A program made the position numbers and the translations under genes. Below the pieces are notes generated by a model. The model was not told the DNA's origin. It saw nothing but the letters and a program-made list of their open reading frames with translations, and did not search any database. From contig NZ_AHCD03000044.1 in NCBI RefSeq assembly GCF_000238295.3, positions 744,001-808,000 of the forward strand: 64,000 bases of DNA, in the 5' to 3' direction. This DNA is from Pseudoalteromonas rubra. GTDB taxonomy: Bacteria > Pseudomonadota > Gammaproteobacteria > Enterobacterales > Alteromonadaceae. This document shows positions 39,901 through 47,439 of this stretch, piece after piece; within the stretch, counting starts at the first letter, position 1, and each line of letters begins with the position of its first letter.

Positions 39901-42900
39901 GTCAACGACAGCGTGACCACCAATGAAGATGTCAGTGTGACACTTGATATACTAGCCAACGATTCGGATGTCGAGGATCAAGGTTTCAATGGTGCAAATG
40001 TCACTTTAGAAGATCAAGGCAGTGGTGCAGGCAGCTATGCCAAAGCGGATGTGAGTATACTCACAGACGGCACATTACAAATCACACCGAAGCAAGATGA
40101 GACAGGCACGTTTAGTTTCACTTATACGCTGACCGACAGTGAAGGATTGAGTTCAGAAGCGGCGACTGTGACAGTCACGTTGACACCTGTCAATGATGCG
40201 CCTGTTGCTGTTGATAACGTTGCGCAATTAATGGAAGAGGGTTCCTACGAAGTCAACGTGTTGGGTAATGACACCGATGTTGATGAAAATGATAGCCTTG
40301 ACGCAACCAGTGTTACTGTGGTTCAAGCTCCAAGTAGTGGTCAGACTCAAATCACGGCTGCGGGGGCGATTATTTATACCCCTAACGCTGATTTCTCCGG
40401 AGAAGACACCTTTACTTATACAGTAGCAGATGCCGCTGGTGCAGTTTCGAACGAGGCGACGGTCACGATGACGGTCACCGCGGTGAATGATGCACCTGTA
40501 CTCTCTGGATCGCCTGCTACAGAAGCCAACGAAGACAGCGCCTACAGCTTTATTCCAACCGCAGTTGATGCAGATGCCGACACGCTCACCTTTAGCGTTC
40601 AGAATTTACCATCCTGGGCTAGCTTTGACACTACCAATGGAGCGTTAACAGGCACGCCTGACAATGATGATGTTGGCACGTATCAGGGAATTGTGATCAG
40701 TGCGACGGATGGCACTGAAACTGTGAGCCTGACTGCGTTTGATATCACAGTGGTCAATACTAACGATGCGCCCACAATTGCTGGCACGCCAACGACCAGT
40801 GTCAGCGAAGACGAAGCTTATACCTTTACACCAACAGCAAATGATGTGGATGTGGGTGACAGTTTAACCTTCAGCATTGCCAATCAGCCGGCTTGGGCAA
40901 GCTTTGATACGCAAACAGGTACGCTCTCGGGCACACCGACGAATGACAGTGTGGGCACGACTGCGGATATTGTTATCAGTGTTAGTGATGGTACCGAGAC
41001 AGTCTCACTGGCCGCATTCTCGTTAACAGTAACAAATACTAATGATGCGCCTGTTATATCTGGCACGCCAGCGACCAGTGTGAATGAAGACACTGGATAC
41101 AGCTTTGTGCCAACGGCGTCAGATGTCGACAGCAGTGATACATTGACGTTTAGCGTGGTAAACCTGCCATCCTGGGCAAGCTTCTCAAGCGCGACTGGTG
41201 CAATAACGGGCACTCCTGTCAACAGCGATGTTGGGACTTACCAGGGCATTGTTATTAGTGTTACTGATGGCACAGAAACCGCAAGTCTGGATGCCTTTAC
41301 AGTTACGGTTGTAAATGTGAATGACGCACCAGTCATTTCTGGTACACCAGGCACTTCTGTCAATGAAGATTCAGCGTACAGCTTTACGCCTGTTGCATCG
41401 GATGTTGACGGAGACAGCTTATCCTTCAGTATTGTGAATCAGCCAACATGGGCAAGCTTCAATGCGCAAACCGGGGCCTTGTCGGGTACGCCAACCAACA
41501 GTGATGTTGGCACCACAAGTGATATTGTGATTTCAGTGAGTGACGGTGTGACTTCGGCTTCTCTGGCTGCTTTCTCGCTTACCGTTGCCAATACCAACGA
41601 CGCACCAGAAATTAGCGGCTCTCCGGCGACCAGTGTGAATGAAGACGCCAGTTATAGCTTTGCACCCACAGTATCAGATGTTGATGTGGGTGATGTGCTG
41701 GTCTTCTCTATCAATAATCAACCAAGCTGGGCGAGTTTCAACACTGCAACAGGTACTCTATCTGGCACACCGACAGATGCCGACGTTGGTACAGATACTC
41801 AGATCGTGATTACGGTTTCAGACGGTACGGCACAGCAGTCACTCAGTGCCTTTGATATTGAGGTAATCAATACTAACGATGCTCCGACGGCACAAGACTT
41901 TAGCTTTGGCCTTGATGAGGGGCAGTTACTGACTGTTACTACGACACTTGGTTTACTCAGCACGGCAAGTGATGATGACTTAGATAGTGGAGACAGTCTG
42001 TCAGTCAGCGCACTGACACAGCCTCAGCATGGTGCGCTCACCTTAAATGCCGATGGTAGCTTTAACTATCAACATGACGGCTCAGAGAGCACCAGCGATA
42101 GCTTTACCTTCCAGGTAACGGATGCGCAAAACGCAGCCTCTGCAACGCATACAGTGTCGTTAACAATCAATCCGGTTGAGGATGCACCAACGGCGGTCGA
42201 TGACAGTGCAACAACGAACGAAGATACAGCGGTACAAATTGCCCTATTGGACAATGACAGTGACCCTGAGGGCAACATGAATGCAGCTTCTGCTGTTGTT
42301 GTGACTGCGCCGAGCAAAGGTGCGGTATCGATCGTAAACGGTATTGCGACTTATACGCCAGCGAGTAATGAAAACGGCCAGGATAGCTTTACGTACACGG
42401 TTGCAGATACTGCACTCAATACATCTGAGCCGGCTACGGTTGTGGTGACAATCACATCAGTGAATGACGCGCCTGTCGCAGCTAATTTAACGATTAGCAC
42501 AGATGAGGATACTCCTTCTGCTGCGCTAGCTGTACGTGAAGCAGCGACGGACATTGAAGATGGCGTACCTACGGGGGTTGTGACACTGACCAGTACACCG
42601 AGTCTGGGGGTTGTATCGCTTGACCAGGATGCCGGTACTTTGGTGTATACACCAAACACCAATGAAGTGGGTGAAGAGACCTTTACTTATACCATTACCG
42701 ACAGCGAAGGCTTGGTGTCTGCATCGGCTAACATTACAGTCAATATTGGCGCTATCAATGACCGTCCAGTGGTCGGTGACGATACAGTAACCACAGACGA
42801 AGATGTGACGGTTGTTCTGGATATTCTTGCCAATGATTCAGACGTTGAAGATCAGGGCTTCAATGGTGCCAATGTCACCCTGGAAGATCAGGGTAATGGC

Positions 42901-45900
42901 GCAGGCAGCTACGCCAAAGCCGATGTAACCATACTGGCTGATGGCACCCTGGAAATTGCACCTAAGCAAGATGAAACAGGCACCTTCAGTTTCACCTATA
43001 CACTGACTGACAGCGAAGGTCTGGCCTCACTGCCTGCGACGGTAAGCGTTACTTTAACACCAGTTAACGATGCCCCTGTTGCGGTCGACAACAGTGTTGA
43101 GCTCCAGGAAGAAGGCTCTTTCGAAGTTAACGTGCTGGGCAATGACTTTGATGTGGATGAAGGCGATAGCTTCGATTTAAGCAGTGTTACTGTGGTTAAT
43201 GGAGCTCAAAACGGCCAGACAACAGTTACAGCACAAGGCACCATTATTTATACGGCGAACACCAACTACTTTGGGGACGATAGTTTTACCTACACGGTGA
43301 GAGATCAGGCCGGCGCGGTTTCAAATGAGGCCACCGTTTCTCTGAGTGTTACGCCGATAAATGATGCGCCAGTTGTTGAAGGGCAAGCGTTGTCGCTCAA
43401 TGAAGACGAAACGTTGCTTGTTACGCTCAGCGGTACAGATCCGGATGCAGATACACTGACATACAGCATAGTGTCAGGTGTGGCTTCGGGTGCATTGCAG
43501 CAGCAATCTGATACAACCTGGCTGTACACACCGAATGCGGATTTTAATGGCTCTGATAGCTTTAGCTTCATGGCCAATGATGGGGCGTTAGATTCGAACA
43601 CGGCGACGGTAACGCTTACTGTTAACTCAGTGAACGATGCACCGGTTATTTCAGGCACACCTGATTCGTCCGTGGTGCACAACACGGTATATAGCTTTAC
43701 ACCGCAGGCGTCAGATATCGATGGTGATGCACTCACATTTGCGATAACCAATCAGCCTGTATGGGCTCAATTTGATACCGCAACAGGTACTCTGTCGGGG
43801 ACACCAAGCAGAGATGACGAAGGTCTTTACAGTAATATTGTGATCAGCGTGACCGATGGCACTGCGCAGACGGCCCTGAGTGCATTTGAGATCGATGTCC
43901 AGTTTGTCAACAATCAGCCGATTGCCAACAACATGGATATTGTCGTGAATGAGGACGGCACGACCAGCTTTGTGGCCGACGCATCCGATGAAGATGGTGA
44001 CAGTGTCACTGTATCCATTGAGCGTCAGCCTGTGAGTGGTTTACTGGTGCTTCAGGGTAATACTTTCACCTATACACCGTTTGGAAACTTCAATGGACTG
44101 GACAGTTTCAGCTACATTGCTAACGACGGTAGCCTGGATTCAGCTGCTGGCGAAGTGAAGATCACGATTAACTCGGTGAATGATTTGCCGTTGGCTGTTA
44201 ATGACAGCTTTGTTTTTGAGCCGCAGGCAAATAATACTTATGTTCTCGATGTGCTGGCGAATGACACCGATGCGGATGCAGGCGACGTGTTGAGTATTGT
44301 TGGTGCTAAAGCATCTGTAGGGACTGTCTCCATTGCAGATGGCGCACTATCTTATCAGGCGCAGGCTGACACCCAGGGCTTAATTGTTATTGATTATCTG
44401 ATAGAAGATAGCCAAAAAGCGCGCAGTAAAGCGACCGCTCAGCTGCAAATTAATTCAGCGCCGGCGAATACGCTGCCTGTTATCACTGTGCCGACAGATA
44501 TAACCACCAATGCTACGGGATTATTTACTAAAGTGTCATTGGGTACGGCTACCGCTGTTGATGGTAATGGTAATACCATCGCGGTATCTCTGGTTGATGG
44601 GACAACCCTGTTCGCGCCTGGTACACACTTTGTGTATTGGCAGGCCACAGATAGCCAGGGGCTGCAATCCATCGCAACGCAAAATGTGTTTGTTAATCCA
44701 CTTATTTCACTGGAGAAAGACACAACGGTCGCAGAGGAGCAAAGCCATACAGTAAACGTATTCCTGAATGGCCCGGCACCGAGCTATCCAGTGACTATTC
44801 CATATACTGTGTCGGGTACTGCAGACGCTGCGGATCATGATTTGGTAGATGGTCAGGTGGTGATTGAATCAGGTACCTCTGCGCAAATTAGCTTCAATGT
44901 GTTTGGCGATGGAGTCATAGAAGGTAATGAAAATATTGTTATTACTTTGGCTGACTCACTAAACAGAGGCGCAAAATCATCCTCAACCGTGACCATAGTG
45001 GAAGAGAATGTAGCCCCAACTATCTCTACCAGCGTCACTCAGGCAGGTGAAACGCGTTCTCTGTTGACAGTTAACGATGAATTGGTGACTGTGACAGCCA
45101 CTGCCAGAGATGCAAATCCGCAAGACAATGTAACGCTGAGCTGGAATTCTGTTGATAATGCGCTGACTAACCTGAGCGCAGAGGAAAATATATTTGTCTT
45201 TAGTACTTCAGGGCTCGCGGAAGGCATATATCAGCTGACTGTAACCGCAACGGACGATGCCCAGCCTAGCCTTTCTTCGGTAAGTGACATTTATCTTGAG
45301 GTTGTCGCTGAGCTTCAGGCATTAACTCAGGTGGATACCGATGGAGACCTCATTCCTGATGATGAGGAAGGCTATGCGGATTCGGATGGTGATGGTATCC
45401 CAGACTTCCAGGATGCCATTACAGAGTGTAACGTGATGCAGGAGCAAGCAGCTGAGTCGGCTCAGTATCTGGTTGAAGGTGAGCCGGGTGTCTGCCTGCG
45501 TAAAGGTGCTACCGTGGCACAAAACTCCACAGGTGGTGTTCAGTTGCTTGAAGATGAACTGCCGGGAGATGGGGATGCGATTAACATTGGCGGTTTGTTT
45601 GACTTCATTGCAACGGGCTTACCACAAGCTGGCGACACGTACACCATTGTAATTCCTCAACGCAGACCTATTCCGGCGAATGCAGTTTATCGCAAACTCA
45701 AAAATGATGAGTGGGTGGACTTTGTGGTTTCCGGTGGCAACGCCATCCTGTCCGCGACAGGTGAACCCGGATACTGTCCGCCTCCAGGCAGCAATGAGTG
45801 GACCGAGGGGCTGACGGAAGGCGACTGGTGTGTACAACTACAAATTGTTGATGGTGGTCCAAACGATGATGATGGGATGGCTAACCGCAGTGTAGTTGAC

Positions 45901-47172
45901 CCGGGTGGTATCGCTGTGCCAAGAACCAACAATACCTTACCTGTCGCCACGGCTGATGAAGTCACCATTGCTTCAGGTCAGCAAATTACGATTGATGTAT
46001 TGGAAAATGACACCGATGCAGATGGCAACACGTTAACCATAACGGGTGCGACCGTTGATTTTGGTGCAGTGAGTATCGTGGATAACAAACTGGTCTATAC
46101 GCCGCCTGCAACTTTTGTCGGTGTTGCAACGATCGAGTACAGCATTTCTGATGGACAGGGCGGTACGTCGAACAGTCAGGCCATTGTCAATCTGACCGTT
46201 AACAGCGCACCAACTGCAATGCTGGACATCGCGTCAACTGATGACAGAACCAGCCTGGTTATCGATGTTCTTGCCAATGACAGTGATGCAGATGGGGATG
46301 AGTTATTCCTGATTAGTGCGGTAGCAACGCATGGTAAGGCAACGGTCAATATTGATGGCACACTGACCTATGAGCCCAAAGTAGGCTTCTCAGGGGAAGA
46401 CGTCATTGTGTATCAGGTGAGAGACAGTAAAGATGCAGTGAGTAAGGGGATAGTCAAAGTGACCGTCTCTGGCTATCAAACTGTGAGTGTAGAAAATAAA
46501 TCTTCAGGTGGTCTGGGAGGACTATTAGTGATAATGATGTCGGCATTAATTTTACGTCGTCGTAGAAACAGCAAGTTGCCAGCTTATACCTTGCTTACAA
46601 CGAGCTGCTTACTGGCAGATCCTGTGTTAGCTGAGCAATGGCGTGCAGAGGCCATGGTTGGTCAGGCTGAAGCGGACTATCAGACACCGACGTCTGTTGG
46701 TGGATTAACCGTAGGTGCGGTTGATGATAGCAGTGAGTCCTGGTCTGCCGGGGCTTATTATGAACTAATGCCTAAATGGGAAGTTGGGATCCGTTACATA
46801 GATTTGGGCCAGGGGCGTCTTGCCTTAACTGGCGAGTCTTTAACTCCGGATACTGTACATGAGTTGGCGGCACGAGCGACGCCGGTGTTACCGGAGGGTT
46901 TTGCATTGCAAACCGGGTATGAGTTGCTTCGTCATGAGCGCTTTAGTGCTGGCTTGTTCCTGGGTGCGTTCGACTGGAAATATCAGCTTGATAGTACACG
47001 TAACAATAAGCATTTGTTGCAGTATGAGAAAGAAGGGACCAGCACCTATGGTGGCATCACTCTAGGTTATGATGTTCTGGAAAATACGGCAATCAATGTG
47101 AGTTATAGCTACTACAATATCAGTGAAAATGCCATTAAAGAGATATCAGCTGGCGTTAGCCTGAAATTCTGA
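27982..47172 (+). CDS. Giant multidomain surface adhesin with C-terminal GlyGly-CTERM-like segment and fused beta-barrel (6,396 aa)
   Basis: One uninterrupted frame after an RBS (cggagtag). Order by residue: signal peptide (1-26); Ig-like Big_5 domain (~213-335); ~100-aa repeats of the MTEAQHDAF type (~490-1040); an RTX-like stretch (ITGGSGTDTIRPGGGTDSMT, ~1133); two Ig-like units; 17 tandem 104-aa repeats (~1717-3484); cadherin/He_PIG and tandem-95/VCBS-like domains (~3580-5560); a Calx-beta domain (~5590); a thrombospondin type 3-like Ca site (DTDGDLIPDDEEG); a choice-of-anchor U domain (~5820-5980); two VCBS-like domains; GGLGGLLVIMMSALILRRRR (~6177-6196); a signal-like stretch ending VLAEQ; and a ~180-aa outer-membrane barrel ending AGVSLKF. 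It is likely a cell-surface adhesin for biofilm or surface attachment. No T1SS-type C-terminus was seen; the end predicts Sec export and outer-membrane anchoring. Confidence 0.9.
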   Translation: MRLSKVATAVTSAGISAALFSGNIWAGQKTLDYSSGTGTPTDVRDGSNGVPDISLDSAGAVTFILDGGESGDSYTAESFAVAYSSFYATGFIANSGASATDKGYKLLESSGTHFSFDGITFVRAGDTDAERRVRFTGFKDSAQTVTVDLTPPVASGIGTTFSFTRSSDFNNALWQDIDTLIITFPDTDPASAYDSRIAIRDITLDDATASDSTAPAFVSASSTPNDNATDVSVSSDIVIAFDENIALSTGNITIRNVTDSSDFEVFDVASESDGTTTTPGSGRVSITSDKVYLNPTSNLTGNRTYAIRIDSGAVTDTSSNAFTGISDNTTFNFSTANTTPVVDLDTGSGSSDSSASFSEGSGAVNIASSASATDADSDTITTITVTLTNDQDGASEGLNVTAAAQNALTGVSGASDITLQDTISITGATATPAEVTTFLQAITYNNTSSTPNETARTVTVVINDGSASSTSRTATVSVTDVTAASSTATGFNTSNGTNLSPAITFAGGDETLTIADASHVSGSTASGGTGTDTLSVPTSTNLANLTSLSGFETLTPDSDASITLTESQHESFTTINGAGTNQFTLSSADGNAVITGDADIETYVLGAGFTFTLGGAAQNVTGSSSADTVATGSLTATGTLAGSGGTDVLQLGNGASISGATVSGFETLTVDANASVTMTEAQHDAFSTVTGTATESITISAATDGLTAASAIETYVLGAANNITLSSAGQNVTGSSGNDTIDIAALTATGTLNAAGGTDTLSMSSGASIAGATVSNFENLTLASGASVSMTASQPALFGGTITAAGTETINISGDGDFSTLANVENFSVGDSSTNSRTVTVAAAGTSVTASSSTDAVTFNVGTLSYTGTLTGDGTTADTVSLSSGANISGGTLANIVNLTLASGASVTMTPGQNASFSGTVTAAGSETITISGDGNFTTLTGIETYSVNDDSTNSRTITVTNASATIDATASNDAITFDIAGSAFNGSLTGDATTGDTVSVSDGADVSSGGFTNIGTLSLASGATVSIDAANVANNFTTAITGAAGSETLKLMDGGTFNFGNTSVSEIENLAIGTNNIFTITLTDNFDSNGNSVTISNAVGFALSNAITLNASALSGDTINMTATDFDGNDTITGGSGTDTIRPGGGTDSMTGNAGNDNFVGDASDLNGDTITDLSVGDIITINSVTGLTTSNVRFNGTSTLQVDTDATDFSAVEVAITLSNAPASSLDFTVADNGANTDITFISPNNVPTFSNLNGGQTFTENGSAVIIDSDVVVADTELDALDSGAGNYNNATLTIARNGGASSQDVFANNGLLGTLTESSSFTYNSTTVGTVTTNSSGTLVLTFNTSATSAIVDSVLQNITYQNSSEAPPSSVTLDYTFNDGTANSTGTNQATVTITAQNDDPTDISLDTTSINQSATGAGANIGTLSTTDPDTSDSHTYTIVSSGASANGTCSADTNNGSFQINGSNLETQAALSAGSYVVCLQTSDSTTTFQKAFTVTVNDDVAPDAPSTPDLDAGSDTGTSDSDNNTNDTTPTFSGTAESGSTVRLYSDQEGGGATVIGTGTATGGNWQITTSALTAGVTHAITAKATDASSNESSASSSLSVTIDTTAPSAPGTPDLDASSDTGTSNTDNVTNDTTATFTGSGPNGGAITLISSIDGTVGTGTATLGTWTITTSALSAGTHTMTARSTDTAGNTADGSGLSVTVDTSVSAVSITTPIEVDGIVNAAEDNDVLIAGTGAESGNSVTVSITDNNSTVSRTVTADGSGNWTLSGSELDVSGLNNGSLTVSATQTDTAGNTSSAATQSITLDNAAPSAVTITTPIETDGIVNAAEDNDVLIAGSGAESGNSVTVTITDNNSSVSRTVTADSSGNWTLSGSELDVSGLNNGSLTVSATQADAAGNTSTAATQTITLDNAAPSALTITTPIETDGIVNASEDNDVLIAGSGAESGNSVTVTITDNNSSVSRTVTADSSGNWTLSGSELDVSGLNNGTLTVSATQADTAGNTSTAATQTITLDNAAPSSLTITTPIETDGLVNAAEDNDVLIAGSGAESGNSVTVTITDNNSSVSRTVTADSSGNWTLSGSELDVSGLNNGTLTVSATQADTAGNTSTAATQTITLDNAAPSALTITTPIETDGIVNAAEDNDVLIAGSGAESGNSVTVTITDNNSSVSRTVTADSSGNWTLSGSELDVSGLNNGTLTVSATQADTAGNTSTAATQTVTLDNAAPSALTITTPIETDGIVNAAEDNDVLIAGSGAESGNSVTVTITDNNSSVSRTVTADSSGNWTLSGSELDVSGLNNGTLTVSATQSDTAGNTSTAATQTITLDNAAPSALTITTPIETDGLVNAAEDNDVLIAGSGAESGNSVTVTITDNNSTVSRTVTADSSGNWTLSGSELDVSGLNNGTLTVSATQTDTAGNSSTAATQSITLDNAAPSALTITTPIETDGIVNAAEDNDVLIAGSGAESGNSVTVTITDNNSSVSRTVTADSSGNWTLSGSELDVSGLNNGTLTVSATQADTAGNTSTAATQSITLDNAAPSALTITTPIETDGLVNAAEDNDVLIAGSGAESGNSVTVTIMDNNSTVSRTVTADSSGNWTLSGSELDVSGLNNGTLTVSATQADTAGNTSTAATQTITLDNAAPSALTIITPIETDGLVNAAEDNDVLIAGSGAESGNSVTVTITDNNSSVSRTVTADSSGNWTLSGSELDVSGLNNGTLTVSATQADTAGNTSTAATQSITLDNAAPSALTITTPIETDGIVNAAEDNDVLIAGSGAESGNSVTVTITDNNSSVSRTVTADSSGNWTLSGSELDVSGLNNGTLTVSATQADTAGNTSTAATQTITLDNAAPSALTIITPIETDGIVNAAEDNDVLIAGSGAESGNSVTVTITDNNSTVSRTVTADSSGNWTLSGSELDVSGLNNGTLTVSATQADTAGNTSTAATQSITLDNAAPSALTITTPIETDGIVNAAEDNDVLIAGSGAESGNSVTVTITDNNSTVSRTVTADSSGNWTLSGSELDVSGLNNGTLTVSATQTDTAGNTSTAATQSITLDNAAPSALTITTPIETDGLVNAAEDNDVLIAGSGAESGNSVTVTITDNNSTVSRTVTADSSGNWTLSGSELDVSGLNNGSLTVSATQTDTAGNSSTAATQSITLDNAAPSALTITTPIETDGIVNAAEDNDVLIAGSGAESGNSVTVTITDNNSSVSRTVTADSSGNWTLSGSELDVSGLNNGTLTVSATQTDTAGNSSTAATQSITLDNAAPSALTITTPIETDGIVNAAEDNDVLIAGSGAESGNSVTVTITDNNSSVSRTVTADSSGNWTLSGSELDVSGLNNGTLTVSATQSDTGGNTSTAATQTITLDNAAPSALTITTPIETDGIVNAAEDNDVLIAGSGAESGNSVTVTITDNNSTVSRTVTADSSGNWTLSGNELDVSGLNNGTLTVSATQTDTAGNSSNAATQSITLDNATPSGQSVAIDQTLINRDNESALSFTLSGLEGSGTFTYQVSDGTNTVSSDSATTVNASSQQVTGVNVSTLNEGTLTLTVIVSDEAGNAGEGVTATVTKQYNVAPVLSGTPAATVNEDEAYSFTPTLTDSDDDDTHTFSIVNKPDWAEFNTTTGALTGTPADSDVGTYSNIQISVSDGTDQATLTAFSIEVVNTNDAPVGQDFTFTLDEAATLTVTATNGLLSTATDDDTDSGDTLTASAVSQPQYGQLSLNTDGSFSYQHDGSENHSDSFTYQVTDSNNVTSATQTVTLTITPVADAPTVVDDAATTNEDTAVIFDLLTNDSDPENDLVEASAAIATQPSKGSVTIANGVVTYTPNANETGQDTFTYTVKDAALNTSAEATVTVTITPVNDQPTVQNFAVSIAEDNASDAIAVRAGASDVEDGSPSGDIALATQPSKGSVAIDQNAGTLVYTPNANETGTDTFTYTIADSEGSTSESATVTVNIGAVNDRPVVVNDSVTTNEDVSVTLDILANDSDVEDQGFNGANVTLEDQGSGAGSYAKADVSILTDGTLQITPKQDETGTFSFTYTLTDSEGLSSEAATVTVTLTPVNDAPVAVDNVAQLMEEGSYEVNVLGNDTDVDENDSLDATSVTVVQAPSSGQTQITAAGAIIYTPNADFSGEDTFTYTVADAAGAVSNEATVTMTVTAVNDAPVLSGSPATEANEDSAYSFIPTAVDADADTLTFSVQNLPSWASFDTTNGALTGTPDNDDVGTYQGIVISATDGTETVSLTAFDITVVNTNDAPTIAGTPTTSVSEDEAYTFTPTANDVDVGDSLTFSIANQPAWASFDTQTGTLSGTPTNDSVGTTADIVISVSDGTETVSLAAFSLTVTNTNDAPVISGTPATSVNEDTGYSFVPTASDVDSSDTLTFSVVNLPSWASFSSATGAITGTPVNSDVGTYQGIVISVTDGTETASLDAFTVTVVNVNDAPVISGTPGTSVNEDSAYSFTPVASDVDGDSLSFSIVNQPTWASFNAQTGALSGTPTNSDVGTTSDIVISVSDGVTSASLAAFSLTVANTNDAPEISGSPATSVNEDASYSFAPTVSDVDVGDVLVFSINNQPSWASFNTATGTLSGTPTDADVGTDTQIVITVSDGTAQQSLSAFDIEVINTNDAPTAQDFSFGLDEGQLLTVTTTLGLLSTASDDDLDSGDSLSVSALTQPQHGALTLNADGSFNYQHDGSESTSDSFTFQVTDAQNAASATHTVSLTINPVEDAPTAVDDSATTNEDTAVQIALLDNDSDPEGNMNAASAVVVTAPSKGAVSIVNGIATYTPASNENGQDSFTYTVADTALNTSEPATVVVTITSVNDAPVAANLTISTDEDTPSAALAVREAATDIEDGVPTGVVTLTSTPSLGVVSLDQDAGTLVYTPNTNEVGEETFTYTITDSEGLVSASANITVNIGAINDRPVVGDDTVTTDEDVTVVLDILANDSDVEDQGFNGANVTLEDQGNGAGSYAKADVTILADGTLEIAPKQDETGTFSFTYTLTDSEGLASLPATVSVTLTPVNDAPVAVDNSVELQEEGSFEVNVLGNDFDVDEGDSFDLSSVTVVNGAQNGQTTVTAQGTIIYTANTNYFGDDSFTYTVRDQAGAVSNEATVSLSVTPINDAPVVEGQALSLNEDETLLVTLSGTDPDADTLTYSIVSGVASGALQQQSDTTWLYTPNADFNGSDSFSFMANDGALDSNTATVTLTVNSVNDAPVISGTPDSSVVHNTVYSFTPQASDIDGDALTFAITNQPVWAQFDTATGTLSGTPSRDDEGLYSNIVISVTDGTAQTALSAFEIDVQFVNNQPIANNMDIVVNEDGTTSFVADASDEDGDSVTVSIERQPVSGLLVLQGNTFTYTPFGNFNGLDSFSYIANDGSLDSAAGEVKITINSVNDLPLAVNDSFVFEPQANNTYVLDVLANDTDADAGDVLSIVGAKASVGTVSIADGALSYQAQADTQGLIVIDYLIEDSQKARSKATAQLQINSAPANTLPVITVPTDITTNATGLFTKVSLGTATAVDGNGNTIAVSLVDGTTLFAPGTHFVYWQATDSQGLQSIATQNVFVNPLISLEKDTTVAEEQSHTVNVFLNGPAPSYPVTIPYTVSGTADAADHDLVDGQVVIESGTSAQISFNVFGDGVIEGNENIVITLADSLNRGAKSSSTVTIVEENVAPTISTSVTQAGETRSLLTVNDELVTVTATARDANPQDNVTLSWNSVDNALTNLSAEENIFVFSTSGLAEGIYQLTVTATDDAQPSLSSVSDIYLEVVAELQALTQVDTDGDLIPDDEEGYADSDGDGIPDFQDAITECNVMQEQAAESAQYLVEGEPGVCLRKGATVAQNSTGGVQLLEDELPGDGDAINIGGLFDFIATGLPQAGDTYTIVIPQRRPIPANAVYRKLKNDEWVDFVVSGGNAILSATGEPGYCPPPGSNEWTEGLTEGDWCVQLQIVDGGPNDDDGMANRSVVDPGGIAVPRTNNTLPVATADEVTIASGQQITIDVLENDTDADGNTLTITGATVDFGAVSIVDNKLVYTPPATFVGVATIEYSISDGQGGTSNSQAIVNLTVNSAPTAMLDIASTDDRTSLVIDVLANDSDADGDELFLISAVATHGKATVNIDGTLTYEPKVGFSGEDVIVYQVRDSKDAVSKGIVKVTVSGYQTVSVENKSSGGLGGLLVIMMSALILRRRRNSKLPAYTLLTTSCLLADPVLAEQWRAEAMVGQAEADYQTPTSVGGLTVGAVDDSSESWSAGAYYELMPKWEVGIRYIDLGQGRLALTGESLTPDTVHELAARATPVLPEGFALQTGYELLRHERFSAGLFLGAFDWKYQLDSTRNNKHLLQYEKEGTSTYGGITLGYDVLENTAINVSYSYYNISENAIKEISAGVSLKF
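33130..38433 (+). repeat. Tandem array of 17 x 312-bp repeats in the adhesin gene
   Basis: Every 312 bp (104 codons) the gene returns to the phrase TITTPIETDGIVNAAEDNDV, and counting copies in the translation gives 17. Spacing was checked at units 1, 2, 4 and 17 and is exact. Units differ by few residues (GIV/GLV, NNSS/NNST, QAD/QTD/QSD, NTS/NSS). Each unit looks like one bacterial Ig-like (Big) domain. Near identity at DNA level implies recent expansion or ongoing homogenisation. Confidence 0.97.
39001..40500 (+). repeat. 1.5-kb superrepeat, copy 1 (five cadherin/VCBS-like domains of the adhesin)
   Basis: Collinear with 41875-43374 at a constant offset of 2,874 bp (958 codons). Landmarks at the ends and in the middle (for example SDVEDQGFNGANVTLEDQG) all keep the same spacing. 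The copies are clearly related but diverged, with one highly conserved domain around 39950-40200. Confidence 0.85.
41875..43374 (+). repeat. 1.5-kb superrepeat, copy 2
   Basis: Second copy of the block at 39001-40500. The DNA between the copies (40500-41875) encodes four to five He_PIG-type repeats of about 96 aa (for example PVISGTPATSVNEDTGYSF), which are themselves related to the unit just before copy 1. Confidence 0.85.
46501..46632 (+). other. GlyGly-CTERM-like sorting segment followed by an internal signal-peptide-like stretch within the adhesin
   Basis: The residues SSGGLGGLLVIMMSALILRR and the following Arg cluster have the three parts of a GlyGly-CTERM signal: Gly-rich motif, hydrophobic helix, basic cluster. 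Such signals normally end the protein and are cleaved by rhombosortase. Here the frame continues with KLPAYTLLTTSCLLADPVLA, which reads as a second signal peptide, and then a barrel. No stop codon separates them. Confidence 0.75.
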
Positions 47173-47185
47173 TTGTACTTTATCC

Positions 47186-47222
47186 AACCGGGGTTGTTTA
47201 TTTAACAGTCCCGGTTATTTTA
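47186..47222 (+). terminator. Probable terminator of the adhesin gene
   Basis: aaccggg (47186-47192) pairs with cccggtt (47210-47216), with gtt/aac extending the stem inward, then a T-rich stretch attttat. It lies 14 bp after the adhesin stop. Confidence 0.6.
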
Positions 47223-47439
47223 TCTGCATAGAAATATGGCAGCGATTTCTTTTCGTTATGGCAAAAAGATTGAAATACCCACCTAGCGCCATCAAAAACT
47301 CTGATCCCAGAGTACATATAAATACATTTCATTCAGCGATTATGCTAGAGTCTGCATTGTAAGTACCTGTATAGACTACGAGTAAAGCAAATAATCCGGG
47401 TTTTCTGGGTGTAGTCAATTGTAAGAATGGAGAGTAATT

